From positions 1,338,669 to 1,402,668 of the forward strand of contig NW_024104400.1 in NCBI RefSeq assembly GCF_003945595.2: a DNA stretch of 64,000 bases, in the 5' to 3' direction. The notes beneath the pieces were generated by a model that saw only the letters and a program-made list of their open reading frames with translations, had not been told where the DNA came from and ran no database searches. The position numbers were made by a program, and so were the translations under genes. Position 1 is the first letter of the stretch. Every line of letters begins with the position of its first letter. Positions 1 to 12,637 of the stretch are shown in pieces. The stretch is from Pipra filicauda (Eukaryota; Chordata; Aves; Passeriformes; Pipridae).

Positions 1-3000
1 TCCTCGGTGACTATATTTGAATTATGTGGATTATATATGATTAAACAGATTTGGATTAAAATCCCAGCACTGGGCTGTCTCGTGGAGAACACACTGTCAG
101 GACCACACTGATGCACAGTGATCAAGGTGACCTTCCAGACTTTTGCAACCCAGAGCAAACTCTGAGCAACTCCAGTGAAGGGGGATTCTTTTTAGCTCCG
201 CAAGGATCAGGCTGCCAGATGTCAGGAGTTAAAATGCCACTTTCCTGAGGAACAGTTTTTGTGTCTTAAAATCATGACTCAGGTGACAAAGAGCAATCTT
301 TCTTGCATGAGAAAGCCAATCTCAGCTCAACACCTTGAGCTGAGATCAGGATGGAAAATATGGCTGGTTGAGCCTTGTCCTAAAGTGCAAGAAAATTCAA
401 GTGAAGGAGAACAACACCTAAATAAAGAAATCCATCGAGTCGCCACCAAATCCCAGCTCACCCTCCATTGCATCACTGCAATATCTGACCTGATTTTTTA
501 AAAATATCACCATGAAACCTTACTTTTTATTACTATTATTAGTCTCCATTTCACTCAAAAATACAGTTTATAATCTCTTACATAAATGTGCTTTTGACTT
601 AACCATAAATGACAGAAACTAATTTCTTCCTCACTGGACGGTACAGCTGAGAATGGAATTTGGTGAAACAACTCTGCAATAACTTCCAGCTCAGCAGAGC
701 TGAAGTTTAACTCCAAATGCTTCACACAACTCCAGGATTCTGGAATTCTTTGATTCTTCAACAGCTCAGGAGGATCTGCCTCATGGATGGTGATATAAGT
801 CCTCATATTTAATAAGGGTCACATTTAGCAAAAAATGGTCACAGAGGTCGTGCTGAGAGAGGAAGGAAAAAGACCTAAAGGCTATAAAAGGGGGGGAAAA
901 AGCGACCCAGGTTGCCAAAGTCTGAGGGTTTGGCAGAGGAACAGAGATAACCTAATCAGCAGCACAGCTTTCCTGCAGCGAGGCTCTCCGAGTGCCACGC
1001 AGAGCCCCCTGTCCCTCTCCTTTGGATTAAGAAGCCCAGAAGTTCCTGGATCCATAGATAACGTTGAAGAGGGAAAAAAAAAAAAAAAAAAAGGAGAAAA
1101 AGGGAAAGTAATGGGAATACTTTTCTGGAGTTTACTTCAAGTTCTGCTCAAAAAGGTTTCTAGCCCGAGATACCAAATAAAAATTTCCAAAGGCTTGCTG
1201 GGGGTGGGAAGCTGTTACATAATCCATTAACACAGCTAATGGCTTGTGCTGCATTCTCTCTCACATGGACAATGCAGCAAACTTTGTGCTCTGGACCTCT
1301 GGGTTCACACCTGCCTTGAAGGACTTGGCCTGTGCAGCCAAGCTGTGGTGAAGCCACAGGTCTGGAAACTTCCTCCCTTTTAACATCCCTCGTCTAAAGG
1401 AGCCCCCACCCCGTCCTCTCCTCCACCAAGGACATTTTTAGTAAGATTGCTGTGCAGCTAATTACATTACCATGGCATCCAAGTACCACACAGTCACGAG
1501 ACCTACTTCTTTTAACAGCCCTTGGGTTTGTGGAGAGGAGCTAATAGGGAAACATCCTTACATTTGGAGAGCTGAGGCACAAGGTCAATGCATTTGCCCA
1601 ACATCCCTGCAGAGGAGGCTCTGGGCAGGAAATTATTCACTGTGGAGTAGCTGCCAAAGTGGACTGGGTGCCAAAGCAGCTGCATGGCCACCAATTTAAC
1701 CAACCACCATGCCCTAAGAGCTGCTCTCAGGAGACAGTGCTGGGATTCCAAGAGGAAACCTTGAGCAAATAGAGCCAAATACCTGCTCACCGCCTGCACT
1801 CTGCAGCCACCACCAGCCCTCACAGCAGCACCAGATCCAGCTGGTGGCCCCAGAGTCCTTCTTGTGGACCCTGCTGGTTCTTCTGCAAAGGCAATGAGGT
1901 GCTGGGGCAGCCTGTCCCCAGGCAGAGCTCGCCCTGCAGATGGGAGAGGTGCAGGTGCCCACACCGAGCACCACAGACCACAGGTCTGTTGGCTCCGCAC
2001 AGTCTCTGTGGCAAATGCCAGGGAACCTGGATTTTTATCAGGGCCACCTTCCCCAGCCCCCTTGTCCAGTCCTGGGGCTGTGCTGCCCTGTGTGTTATTC
2101 CGGTGGTGTTCCCTGACTCGGAGTTTCCTACAGACGATGGTCTGAAATGAGACACTCCCGTGTGTCCTGACTCCTGTGACCTTGTCTGGAACTTGACTTA
2201 TCTGAGACAGCTCCTCTGATCCCTTTCAGCTCCTCAAGAGCAGAGCACTGACTCAAGGAGCTGTTTTCCCCTCACTATTCCTCCACAAAGAACCAAATTG
2301 CTCTTTATTTCTAATTTCTCTCACCAATTTCCCTCATCCAGTTCCATTTGCTTCTTCTAACAGACTCTTTAGTTACACCTGTGATACTGGAAGAGTTTGG
2401 TCATAGCTAACTGCAGCCTGTTGTTTATTTGCCTATTACTGCTATTAGATCAGTTTAAACCTGTGTGTTACTTTTGGTGTCTTCACCTCTCACTGCTCTG
2501 CTGTTAAAATGTTTCTTCCTATATACCTGCACAGCATTTTTACCAGATATTTTTTAAATATATATAAAAAGCAACAACAACAAAACTTGGAGTGGGGGGA
2601 CTAAGCCCCACTCCTGCCCAGTCCCACCTCCAATCACTCCACCAGTACAAGCTTTCTGATGGAAACAGGCTCAACCACAGCAGTTTGACAGGCTCCTAAT
2701 TTATTCAATTAACAATAAACTCACAGTGCTGAGTCTTGAACCTGTCAGCCAGCTGAACTGAGACAACCAGCGGAATACTAAGATATATTCTGCCACTGAA
2801 CTACCTCAGACCTGAGGGCTTCTAAAATGGAGAGTGGACCCCAAATAGCAGGAGGGAAGGACTTTGGCCAAAGGTGTAACCCACTGGAGAGCTTACAAAG
2901 GTCACCAAACTTGTTCAAACCTTTGCCAAAAAACCATGGACATCATGTTGTCAGGCTGCTCTACATTACTCAACATGCAATTCTTGCTGTGGCAGACAGA

Positions 3001-5970
3001 TTAATTAATAGAGATAACAGAAACAGTGGTATATAATCATAAAAGAGAGCTGAAACCACAAAGGACTAAAGCTTCCCTGTGGCACAGCAGTGATTTTTTT
3101 CAAGTGTCCAGTCCCTTTTCAACAGTATTTTTAGAGGAATAGCAGTCAGCCAGATACAGCCACGGATAATCAGTGGTGGATAAAGAAAACCCTTCTCCTG
3201 ACAATCAGCATCTACACTTTAAGCTGCAGAAGAAACAGCTGCCTCGCTGTTCATTAGAGAAGGGATTTGCCAAACACCCTCCCTGATGCTCTGTTATGCA
3301 AGGTAGTGCTATGTGTGTTCTCTCCTTCCACAGAGACGTAGCCTAAAAGCATCAGTATTTAGTCCTCCCATCCCCCTAAATCTTCCCCACAAAGGACACT
3401 GTCACCACCAAAGCTCTGCAACAAGGATCGTTTATATATCTGACAACCTTTAAACCCCCAAAGAAAGGGGAAGGGAAGCAGCAAAGCTCTCTGAAGAGCT
3501 CTTTGGTGGAACAAGCAGAATTATGAGCAGCAGGAGAAATATGAGTAATTAAGACAACAGTATATCTATATCTTACAGCTGACAGAGTGAAGCTGCAAGT
3601 TAGCTCTGGGCAAGATGTTAGCAGAGGAAAGAACTGAGCAGCCTGTTTCTAACGTTGGTGTTGAAAAGCCAGCCCAGGAAAAGGGCTAAAGGGACAATTT
3701 CATTAAAAAGAAGGAAGTAGGTTGGATTAAGAGAGCAGTTAGATGCGAACTTGTAACATAAAAGGAGCAGGTCAACAGCCCCCTGTAACAAGACAAGCAA
3801 TCATTTGGGGAATCAGCCCCTGTGCCACTCTTGCTGTTCTTAGAGGAAAATGCTCTGAAATCATCCATCGGTGGGTTATACAGAAAATTAACTCTGTGGG
3901 TTTGCACCCTGGCACAAAACAAAGCCCTGCCGTGGGTGGGAGCTGCAGGAGAGCCAAGGAGAGCAAGACACGATGTTTTCCAACAAGCAGCCCAAAACAG
4001 TGGCTGGTTTTAGGCAGTCAGGACTCACCCAGAGCCGGGTGGTGGCCGGGACACGGCGCTGGCTCCTGCCCAGTGGGTCCCTGCACCGACCAGGCTGTGC
4101 TGCCTGGGCACTGTCAGGGCTGGAACCACCTCATGGAAGGGCTGGAGCTGCTCCCACACCACGGCTCCTGTGACAAGAGCTCCATTCCCCTCCTTCCCCA
4201 GGCCCTGGCACGCTCCAGCGATTCCCCAGCTGGCAGCACTGCCCTCTGTGGCCACAGCAGCGTGGTTTATAGTGGTTTATAGCAGCCCCAGGCTGTGTTT
4301 GCCACCGAGCCTATAGAAGTGAATTAGTGGAAAATTTGAGCTTACACAAATCACAGAGCCAGCCACAGTTTGTCATGGCCAGGCAGCCTTTTCTCCCAGT
4401 GATGAGGTGCAGGAAAGAAATTGTGGGCTGCATGCAGGGTTCCTGCACTGCTGGGGTTAGAGCTGGGAAGGGAAGTGCTGTTGGATGACAGGGGGGGAAA
4501 AGAGAACAACAGCAGCTCTCACATGCACAGAGGTTGAAGGTGTGGCTGGCACAGTCACCTGGGGCTTGCAGGGCGTGGGGATATTGGGAAGCAGCAGCCT
4601 TCCTCCCTCACCTCCCAGCTCCATTTGCACGAAGGAGGAGATGAGAATCACCCCCAGAAAGGGCAGAGGGGTTGCTCCAGACTTCCATTCTCGCAAACAA
4701 GAGCAGCATTTACCCGAACGAGAAGAGCTGGAGCAAAGGCAGAGCCAAAGGGCACCAAATGAGGGTCAGCAGCTGCAGCTGCTGCTGCCACCCAAGGAGA
4801 GGAGCTACAACCTGCAGCAGGGTGGGGAGGCTGGGAGGTGCCAAAACCTCTCACCACAGATTTTAATTGATTGTCCTGGTATTTCTCTTACAACATTTAG
4901 TACATCCCAGTTTCTAGCCATGCTCTGGCCAAGTCCACTCCGTCCTGCTATGCCTTTCTTTATTTGCACCTACAAGCCCCAGCAATTCTCAAGCATTTTT
5001 GTGGCCTTACCAACAGCACCAACATTAATTGAAATTAAAAATACATCTGGAGTCAATGTTTTAGTGAATCACAGCACAGGTATTCCCTATTTCTTTTTCT
5101 TTTCCTACTTTCTCAGCCAGCACCACAGGCAATGATGGATCATCCTGCTCCTGACCACTCCATCACTGATTTGGTGTAAAGCATCTGAGGCAAAGGGTTT
5201 TCTTGCTACAGACAATTCTCTGCCATTTTCTCTAAAAAGAAGTGTGCCTGTGCAAGGAGCCCCCAGCACCTTTCCTACACAAACCTGCTCTCTGCATATT
5301 TCAAATCACAAACTCTAATGGCTTCTTAAAACACACATTTGTATTCAGCCCATAAATCAAAATACAAAGTCAAATCCTACTTGGAGATCTAAATCCTCCT
5401 TATACCCCTGGGTAGCTCCATTACATCCCTGAGGGGTCACACTGCCTGGATATTCCTGCCTCCAGCTCCAGCCCCATCCTCACACTGATCGAGAGCACCA
5501 GGGGATGTAGCCCTTCAAAACTCAAAAATTTCTCACTTTCCTGAGCACCAAAATGTACTAAAATTAGGAAAAATGGCCTCCTGTCATTCTGTCGACTTGC
5601 CAATGAGTTTGTTTACTCACTCATCCCACAGAGAAATTGTTTCAGGGAAATGTTGAGAGGGTTAATATCCCACAGCAAGGCCAGGGAGAGGCACCAAAGT
5701 TCCTCCCTGTGCCAAGAAAAGACAATCACGAGGCTGAAACTGCTCATCAGCTGCTTTTCCCATAAAGGTGAGCATCTTGACAATTCTTTGGGATATACTG
5801 TTAGAAAGAGAGCTCAGAATTTCATATTATTATCATATTATAGACGGCATTCCTTTGATAAAGGGTCAAAGATCGGGAAGACAAGAAAAATAAGGAAATA
5901 AAACCCAGCAACAGTCAGATCTTTAGCTGGCATAATTGGACACCCCAGTCCATGGAATTGTGTCCATTAG
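1..5970. other. Intergenic upstream flank, no gene seen
   Basis: No open frame here resembles a known protein. The longest, 216 codons at 4485-5135, has no domain and low-complexity composition. Small structures are an A19 tract at 1074-1092, moderately GC-rich patches near 1850-2120 and 3960-4290, and a perfect 10-bp tandem duplication of GTGGTTTATA at 4262-4281. I see no CR1 sequence in this stretch. Confidence 0.6.
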
Positions 5971-5979
5971 CAGGAGTGG

Positions 5980-6720
5980 GTGATCTGACCCATATGCTTT
6001 ACCACTTTCAAGTAGGAAGATTAAAACAAGACACCTAACAGCAGAAATGGGTTACATTCCATTTCAGAGAGGCTTGGCTTGCCTAAAATTCCGGAGGAAT
6101 TTTCAACCCGCCGTCAGAAAGACTTCAAGGCTGTTTACCCCAAAAACTTCTCAATAGTTCCGCCTAAAAAAGGATGATGAGCAACCATGTTGGGTAACAC
6201 AGATTTTTTTAATGTAATCTGTTTATAGTTTGAGAAGGCTTTCCAGAATAGAACAGTTTTTAAATGTCCTGAGCCTTTAGCATTCTCACTTTGATCATCT
6301 CCCATCACGTTATCGCTCGGAGCAGAACGTGATGGAGCCGGGCTAACGAATCTGCCAGAAATGACATCAGAAAGCCAAGTGACCTGAAAAAAAAAAGTGC
6401 TCTATTTGAGCACCAAGCTCTTCTACAACATTTTCTCTTTTTTTTTATTTTTTTTAATACATTTTAATTAATGTTTTACTTTCACTGGATTTATCTTACT
6501 CGCGTGAAAGCTCAGAGCTTGGTCTTGGGGAAAAAAAAACTCCCATTGAAAACAAAAGGAGCCTTATTTTGACCAAGGGAAGGCTGTAGGAGGTCCTCAG
6601 ATAACAATAACTAACAATTCTTTTTGGGCTTGAACAGTTTAAATAAGGAACACTTTCCTAGGAGGTTAACTCTAAATAATAATTGTGGATTTTGCAGCCT
6701 GTGGAAGGGAGAGATTGCTC
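5980..6720. promoter_or_regulatory. Candidate cis-regulatory block with two short palindromes
   Basis: This A/T-rich block carries a palindrome AAAATTCC-gga-GGAATTTT (6085-6103) and 10-bp arms CCATCACGTT/AACGTGATGG (6302-6311 and 6326-6335) around a 14-nt spacer. AACAAT-type SOX-like motifs lie near 6604-6620. Composition and motif density suggest regulatory DNA; conservation was not tested, so this is inference. Confidence 0.3.
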
Positions 6721-9485
6721 TTTGACAGAGTTTATATTACTAACCTGATGTGAGCAGACAGCTGCAAAAATGAAGTGATATCAGTGATAAAAATATTCTT
6801 TCTACATTTAGGCAGCAGGAATTGCATGGAAGCAAAGGGCAAATCCCACTGGTCTCCATGTACAGCAGCCTCCTACATAGGAAGACAGGGACTGACTGAC
6901 ATGGCACCACTGGTCCAAGGACCTACTAACTCAGTATGTATTTGCTCTAAATATTTTTTAACTCTTCCTATTGAATTTCACATAGACACCTTGCATTGCC
7001 TTGAAAAAGTTCAACTACACAAGATCATTTATTACCCTCTAATTCAAGGCATGTTAGAACTGGCAAATAACTTGGTTAAAAAAATAGAATATTGTAATGA
7101 TAGCCCCCCCCTCCCCTTCTATCTGATGTAGAAACAGATAATTTCTGGTGCTAAAAGTGATTAAATTTGGTACATTTCCAACTTGTATTTTAACAATGCA
7201 TTACCTCCCGAATTGCTGCATAAATATTAATAGATAGCCTGATATGGAACTTTTGCCCGAAACGCCCTTGTAGAACCATAATCACGGTGAGGGGAGCACA
7301 GGAGATGAGAGAGAGCCCTGAAGATGGTGGTTCTATCCCCAGCTTCACAGACCTACCCCGGGTCAAGCACTTTCCACACAGATCAGCAATATCTCAAAGC
7401 CCAGACTTTGTCTGGTAGGAGGTGAAAATCCTACAGACATTAATCTGCCCGATCCTCATCTGAGATACAACCAAAAAAACTTCACTGATCCCAGAGCAGC
7501 TACACTGATTTTTCTCCAAATTAGCCAGACTTCAGTTTTGACATAGTGTGCTTTGAAATTTCATCTGTAGATGTTTTCTACTCTAACCACCTCCAAAATG
7601 AGTGTTTAGCATCTATCTACCTGAATTTCATCCCTCTGAGACAATCTCATTACCAGTTCTGGTGGCACTGGCTGCCATTTAAAAGAAGCCAAGTGCCTAC
7701 AGAACCCCCCAAGTCATGTTCAGCCTTCCTGAAAACTGGCCAGTTATTTGGATCCCTAAATATGGACTTTGGGGGCTGAAATTCAGGATATCCTCTTGGA
7801 AAACCCCTCTGCTCTGCCCTAAACCACATTTCTGCTCTCTGAGAAGAGAGTACTGTTGATTTTTGTCACTCCAATGCAAGAACATCACTCAAAACCCTTA
7901 AAATACTGGCAGTAAAAGGCACAAGGAGCAAATACTTCTGTCTGCAAACATCTATTGCCCAGCTGGATTTTGGACACGGGGGGACTGTGCTAAGGGTTAA
8001 GTTAATTTAACTTTCACCAAGTTAGAAAGCTCTGAAAGTTTAATCACAAATGAACTCCAGTGGGCAGTTGGGGAGCTCCCAGACAAATGTTCTCATTTTT
8101 ATTCTTTATAGGCAGTGCTGAAATCATTGTAAACCATATTTAAAGAGGCAGAAATTTCATGAGGGGAGGGAGCTGTTTTATATGACAGAATAAGAGAAAA
8201 AGGCAACTTACTGGTTTAAGATTTAAATCCAGCAAAATTACCAGAAATGCTGCTGGAAACAGAACGCTGAGAATTCATTATTTTGTTTCAAAGTTAGTTT
8301 ATCATAAATCTGCCCTCTGACACGTAATAACTAGTAACATTTCGAAGGTTATTTGATAGTAAGTTCAACAGTGTAGGTGACTGAACATGTGAGCTGCATG
8401 ATAATGAGTCCCAGGGGAAATCAGGCTTTAGGATGCAGGGTGAAGCATCCCTAGGCTTGTATTCAAATGGAAAAAACATATTCAAAAGTTTATTGTTTAT
8501 CTCCTAAGAACATCAAATAATACACAGGCCTTTGAATCAAACGTATAAAGCACACTAGAGAACTATTTGCTGGGGGAAAAACGCCTGATTTGATCCAAAT
8601 TCAAAAAAAAAAACAACTAATAGCTTGTACACTGCAATGCACTGAGTGCATTTGGATATAAAAGAAGTGGAGGGGAGTATTTTGGTTTGTTCCTTTGCAG
8701 AACTAAGAGGCACAGCAAGTCAATTTGCTCCTGCATCAGGCTCTGCAAAGAGGAGCTGGAGAGCATTAAAACCAGTTGTTTTCAAATCCCTCGCGGTTCG
8801 GCACAACGGAGTCCTTTAGGTGTGACAAATACAAATTGCCCTGCTCGTCCTGAATTTCATCTCCAAAATACAGCGGCTGTAATTGATTAATTCGTGGTGT
8901 ACAAACTAATTTAAAGTCGATACTGAAAGCAAGACGGTTTGTTTTTCAGCAGGGAGGTGGGGTGCGAACTCCCCTCTCCAGCAGGATGACGGGTCCCACC
9001 TCTCAGCTTGTTAAGCTCTTAAATAACAAACCTGGTGCTGCCCTTATCAGAGTCAGGGATAGTTTTGGCATCAGCTGTGCTGGAAAAGCACGTGAGACAG
9101 AACTTTTTTTTGTACATAAACGCTCCGTACCACAAACGCCAAGGGCACAGCATTCCAAGCCCGTAACTACGCTGCCGCTGGCATCCTGCCATCTCCCTGG
9201 GAGCAGGGATGGAGGGGACGGACCTGGATCACCCACCTGCTCCTGCCCTCCCTGGGCACGACCCATCCACAGCTTCAGCATCGCTGCTCATCTCCAGCCC
9301 AGCAGAGTTTCCTTTAGGGGGGGGAAGTTTGCAGAGGAGGCGCCGCGTTTAAGGCTCACCGAGTTTGGATATATCAGGTGCTGAGTTTTCATCTTCAGAG
9401 AAACATCTGCACTATTAAAAGTGATCAAAGGTGCCTCGTGCTGTTTAGGTGCAGCCATACCTGTCAAGTGCAGCACTTGCCTCAG
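6721..9485. other. Intergenic, nothing recognised
   Basis: Only short chance open frames are present. There are A runs near 8600 and pyrimidine runs near 7100. No mobile element, RNA gene or convincing regulatory signature was seen. Confidence 0.5.
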
Positions 9486-9530
9486 AGAATCACAGAAAGG
9501 CTTAGGCTGGAAAAGACCTTTAGGATCATG
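9486..9530 (-). mobile_element. CR1 LINE 3'-end relic
   Basis: The stretch AGAATCACAGAAAGG followed by a GGCTGGAAAAGACC-like segment matches the antisense of the CR1 3' terminus, whose sense end reads roughly GGTCCCTTCCAACCC...TTCTATGAT. It is about 45 bp and diverged, so it is an old, dead copy. Confidence 0.7.
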
Positions 9531-11251
9531 CTTTTAACATAGTTACACAGTCCCCTCTGCGTCAAGAGCCTGTTATTTCAGATTTTGGATGCTGAGAGTG
9601 AAATTAGCCCTTACTTTCAAGGTCTCTTTCAGTAATAAAATCCATTTTTCACGCATCTTTTTAACTTGTCCTCCTTTTTTTAACTCGTTACTTAAGTCAT
9701 TCCATACCGTGTACTTAAGCAGTGAAAAGTTATGCAACACATCTCTTACTTAACCCCACCCCATCAGTCCTAATTCTTAATATTGTGATTACTTTTTTCA
9801 GAAATGCAGCTGGCAGAGGTTTACTGACACGCCACAAATCCCAATTATCATCAAAACTCTAAATTCTGTATTGATGAATATCAGAGGTTGAAACACTCTT
9901 ATCTTGACAAGCTCTAAAATACCCAATGAATGTTTGTTTATGCACTGTTACTAGTATATATTTCCCTACCTTAACTTTGGGAAAACAACAGCATTTAAAT
10001 AAGCACCAAAGGCAAAGATAAATAAAACCGAGCAAACAAGCAATAACTCTGTCTAAAATGCTTTTTACTGTTCTTAAAAGGAATTATTGCATAGGAGACG
10101 ACTGAACCCTAAACTGCCACAGCCTCAAAGAAAATATATTTAAACGGTGAACTTTCCGGACTCATCCCTGGAAATATTACTTTGCCCACTGTTAAACTCT
10201 TGTTAATATACATGTGGAAGGTGCACCGAGAAAAGTAGAGCTATATTAAAATAAGACACAAAAAGGCCGTGTAACATAACATAAATATTAAATAAGAGCG
10301 GTGTGAGCCAGATCGGTCCCGAACTTTTGTTATTGTAGACAGGAGTTAAAAAGGCAGGTTGCTGGCTGAAGTCAGCCCTGCCCAGGGCTGGGGTATTAAA
10401 AGGTGCATAAAGCAGAGGCTCATTTTCCTATCAGGAGCCGAGCCCCGGTGCCATTATCGGAGGCACCGGCGGATCCACGGCGAGCCCTCGGCTCGGGCCC
10501 GGCCTCTGTGTGGTCTTTGAGAACTGTCGTTATCAGCTTTCTGTTTATTATTGTGCTCAGTTTAAAGGGAATTTGCCAAGTGATCCCTGGACTCCAATCT
10601 TTAGGCCTGTTGTCAGGACAAATTAATTTCTGTGGAAACCCACTGTGCCTCAGATACCATCTAGGAAATGTAGGATTAATGGAGTCCCTGTACAACACGC
10701 TTTGTAGTGCGGCTGCTGGGGGAGGGGAGCGGGGCCTGGGAGGGAGAGACAACACAAATAAACCCCCCCTGCACTTCGGGGGACTTCGGGGGGACTTCGG
10801 AGATTTTTTTAGTACATCAACTCACAGCAGTAATATTTAAAATAAATTCCAGCCACCGAAACCAACTGGCAACTTTTTTAACAAAAAGAGCAGAGAGGGG
10901 AAACTCTGCTACCAAAGATGAGGGACCCGAGGTCTAATTATCAATATTTTATATTTTACCCGCTCAGGTCGATCTCGTCAGTAGGAAAAACAGGATATTA
11001 AAAGGAACAGCCTCCTGTGAATCTTACTAGAAAATAATGAAACTCCACACATGATCCTTTGGAAAAGGGGTATTGAAGCTGCATTTCCTGCAGGGCTGGG
11101 TCATTACTATCTTTGCTGACATTTGAGGCTGTTCTTTTCCAAATGGGTATTATTTCATTGCTAAAAATGTTTAGCTGCCACTGTTCTTGGAATAAGTAAT
11201 ATTAAAAAAATTCTGTCTTAGAAAAAAAACAAAGAGGGATTATTTTTCTTA
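9531..11251. other. Intergenic; A/T-rich with a possible conserved block at 10130-10700
   Basis: No gene was seen. The part at 10130-10700 mixes homeobox-like TAATTA/ATTAAT cores with a local CpG-richer patch near 10430-10510, which looks like regulatory DNA, but I have no alignment to support that. The rest is plain A/T-rich flank. Confidence 0.35.
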
Positions 11252-11255
11252 GTGA

Positions 11256-11616
11256 GAGAAGAGAAGAGAAGAGAAGAGAAGAGAAGAGAAGAGAAGAGAA
11301 GAGAAGAGAAGAGAAGAGAAGAGAAGAGAAGAGAAGAGAAGAGAAGAGAAGAGACGAGAAGAGAAGAGAAGAGAAGAGAAGAGAAGAGAAGAGAAGAGAA
11401 GAGAAGAGAAGAGAAGAGAAGAGAAGAGAAGAGAAGAGAAGAGAGAAGAGAAAAGAGAAGAGAAAAGAGAAAAGAGAAGAGAAAAGAGAAGAGAAAAGAG
11501 AAGAGAAAAGAGAAGAGAAAAGAGAAGAGAAAAGAGAAGAGAAAAGAGAAGAGAAAAGAGAAGAGAAAAGAGAAGAGAAGAGAAGAGAAGAGAAGAGAAG
11601 AGAAGAGAAGAGAAGA
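11256..11616. repeat. Compound purine microsatellite, (GAGAA)n with a 12-bp internal array
   Basis: About 360 bp is almost pure purine on the + strand. 11256 to ~11442 is perfect GAGAA pentamers with one A-to-C interruption near 11355. From ~11443 to ~11577 the period is 12 bp (GAAAAGAGAAGA). The remainder returns to the pentamer. Both strands are open in several frames only because of the repeat, so the Arg/Glu/Lys-rich and Ser/Leu/Phe-rich frames are not genes. Homopurine mirror repeats like this can adopt triplex structures. Confidence 0.97.
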
Positions 11617-12553
11617 AAGAGACTCCAATAAGTTTCTGTCAGTCCTTTCTCATTTTCAGAAGGACACCTCTGCCCACGATGAGATATCCAGGTTTAACAT
11701 GAAGCATATTGGCAATTCTTGACCTTATTCTTTTCTCTCCAAAGCTAAATCAATTGATAACACACAGCAGACACACAGGTCCACGTTCTGTGTAGTGTAA
11801 CATCCTGTGACTCCCCTGTGGAATTGGTGAGTTGTAAATCAGCCTGAAGGTGGCCCAAAGTGGCACAAAAACACCGAATGGATCACAACATAAAAATTGG
11901 AATTAAAAACTAAAAGATACCAGTCTTTTACAGTCAAACACTAAGGCAAAATTTGACTTTCTAACCCGTCATTACAATATTCCAGTGTTAGTAGCAGTGC
12001 TGATCTGGCAGCAGTGCATTTCTAGAGTGCTCCTAATGCCTCACAAGCCTGGCAGATGCAGATGCTGCAGTTCCTCTAATGTGTCTCTCCAGTTCTCCAA
12101 TACCTCAGCACACACTGCTTTTCCCTTGCAAGGCATTGCAACAATTCATGGCTTCTGTGTGATCCCACATTTCGTTTGGAACAGCATTTATGGAGAAGAT
12201 TCATTTGGGGAGGTTATTTCATTAGTCTTCAGCTCATGTGTATATGAGAACTACTTTCGTTTTACTCAATATTCCAAAAGAGCCTGTTCTTCCCTAACTA
12301 AAACATTCAATCTTGGGAGACTTTTTATATGCTGGATTTTAACTGTTACAGAAATTCAATTAACTCCGTAATTATGAACACAATTATCACTGAGTGTTAC
12401 GTGTGATTTGGTGGTAGCTGTTACACGGCACACACATACACTCTGGTTTATGATTTAAAAACTTAATAGTAATAGGCAAAAATTCCCAAACATCATCCTT
12501 ATTCTTTGGATTGCATATACAAACAAGTTTTAAATATGTTGTTCATGTTTTTT
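11617..12553. other. Intergenic, nothing recognised
   Basis: Unique A/T-rich sequence. A 128-codon frame at 11985-12371 shows no domain and is treated as chance. Confidence 0.5.
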
Positions 12554-12637
12554 GCCCCCCTGTCCATGGCAGGGGGGTTGGAAGAAGATGATCTTTAAGG
12601 TCCTTTCCAACCCAAACCATTCTAAGATTCTATGATT
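12554..12637 (+). mobile_element. CR1 LINE 3'-end fragment
   Basis: The end ...GATCTTTAAGGTCC..CCAACCC...ATTCTATGAT is the diagnostic CR1 3' terminus in sense orientation. It is preceded by the CR1 CCATGG-centred GC hairpin (CCCCCCTG...CAGGGGGG, 12554-12577). The copy is truncated at its 5' side, as expected for CR1. Confidence 0.9.

Noticed and set aside
4485..5135. 216-codon open frame
   Set aside because: Begins with ATG but has no domain; looks like chance in a moderately GC-rich stretch.
11218..11722. Long Ser/Leu/Phe-rich and Arg/Glu/Lys-rich frames
   Set aside because: Produced entirely by the purine satellite.
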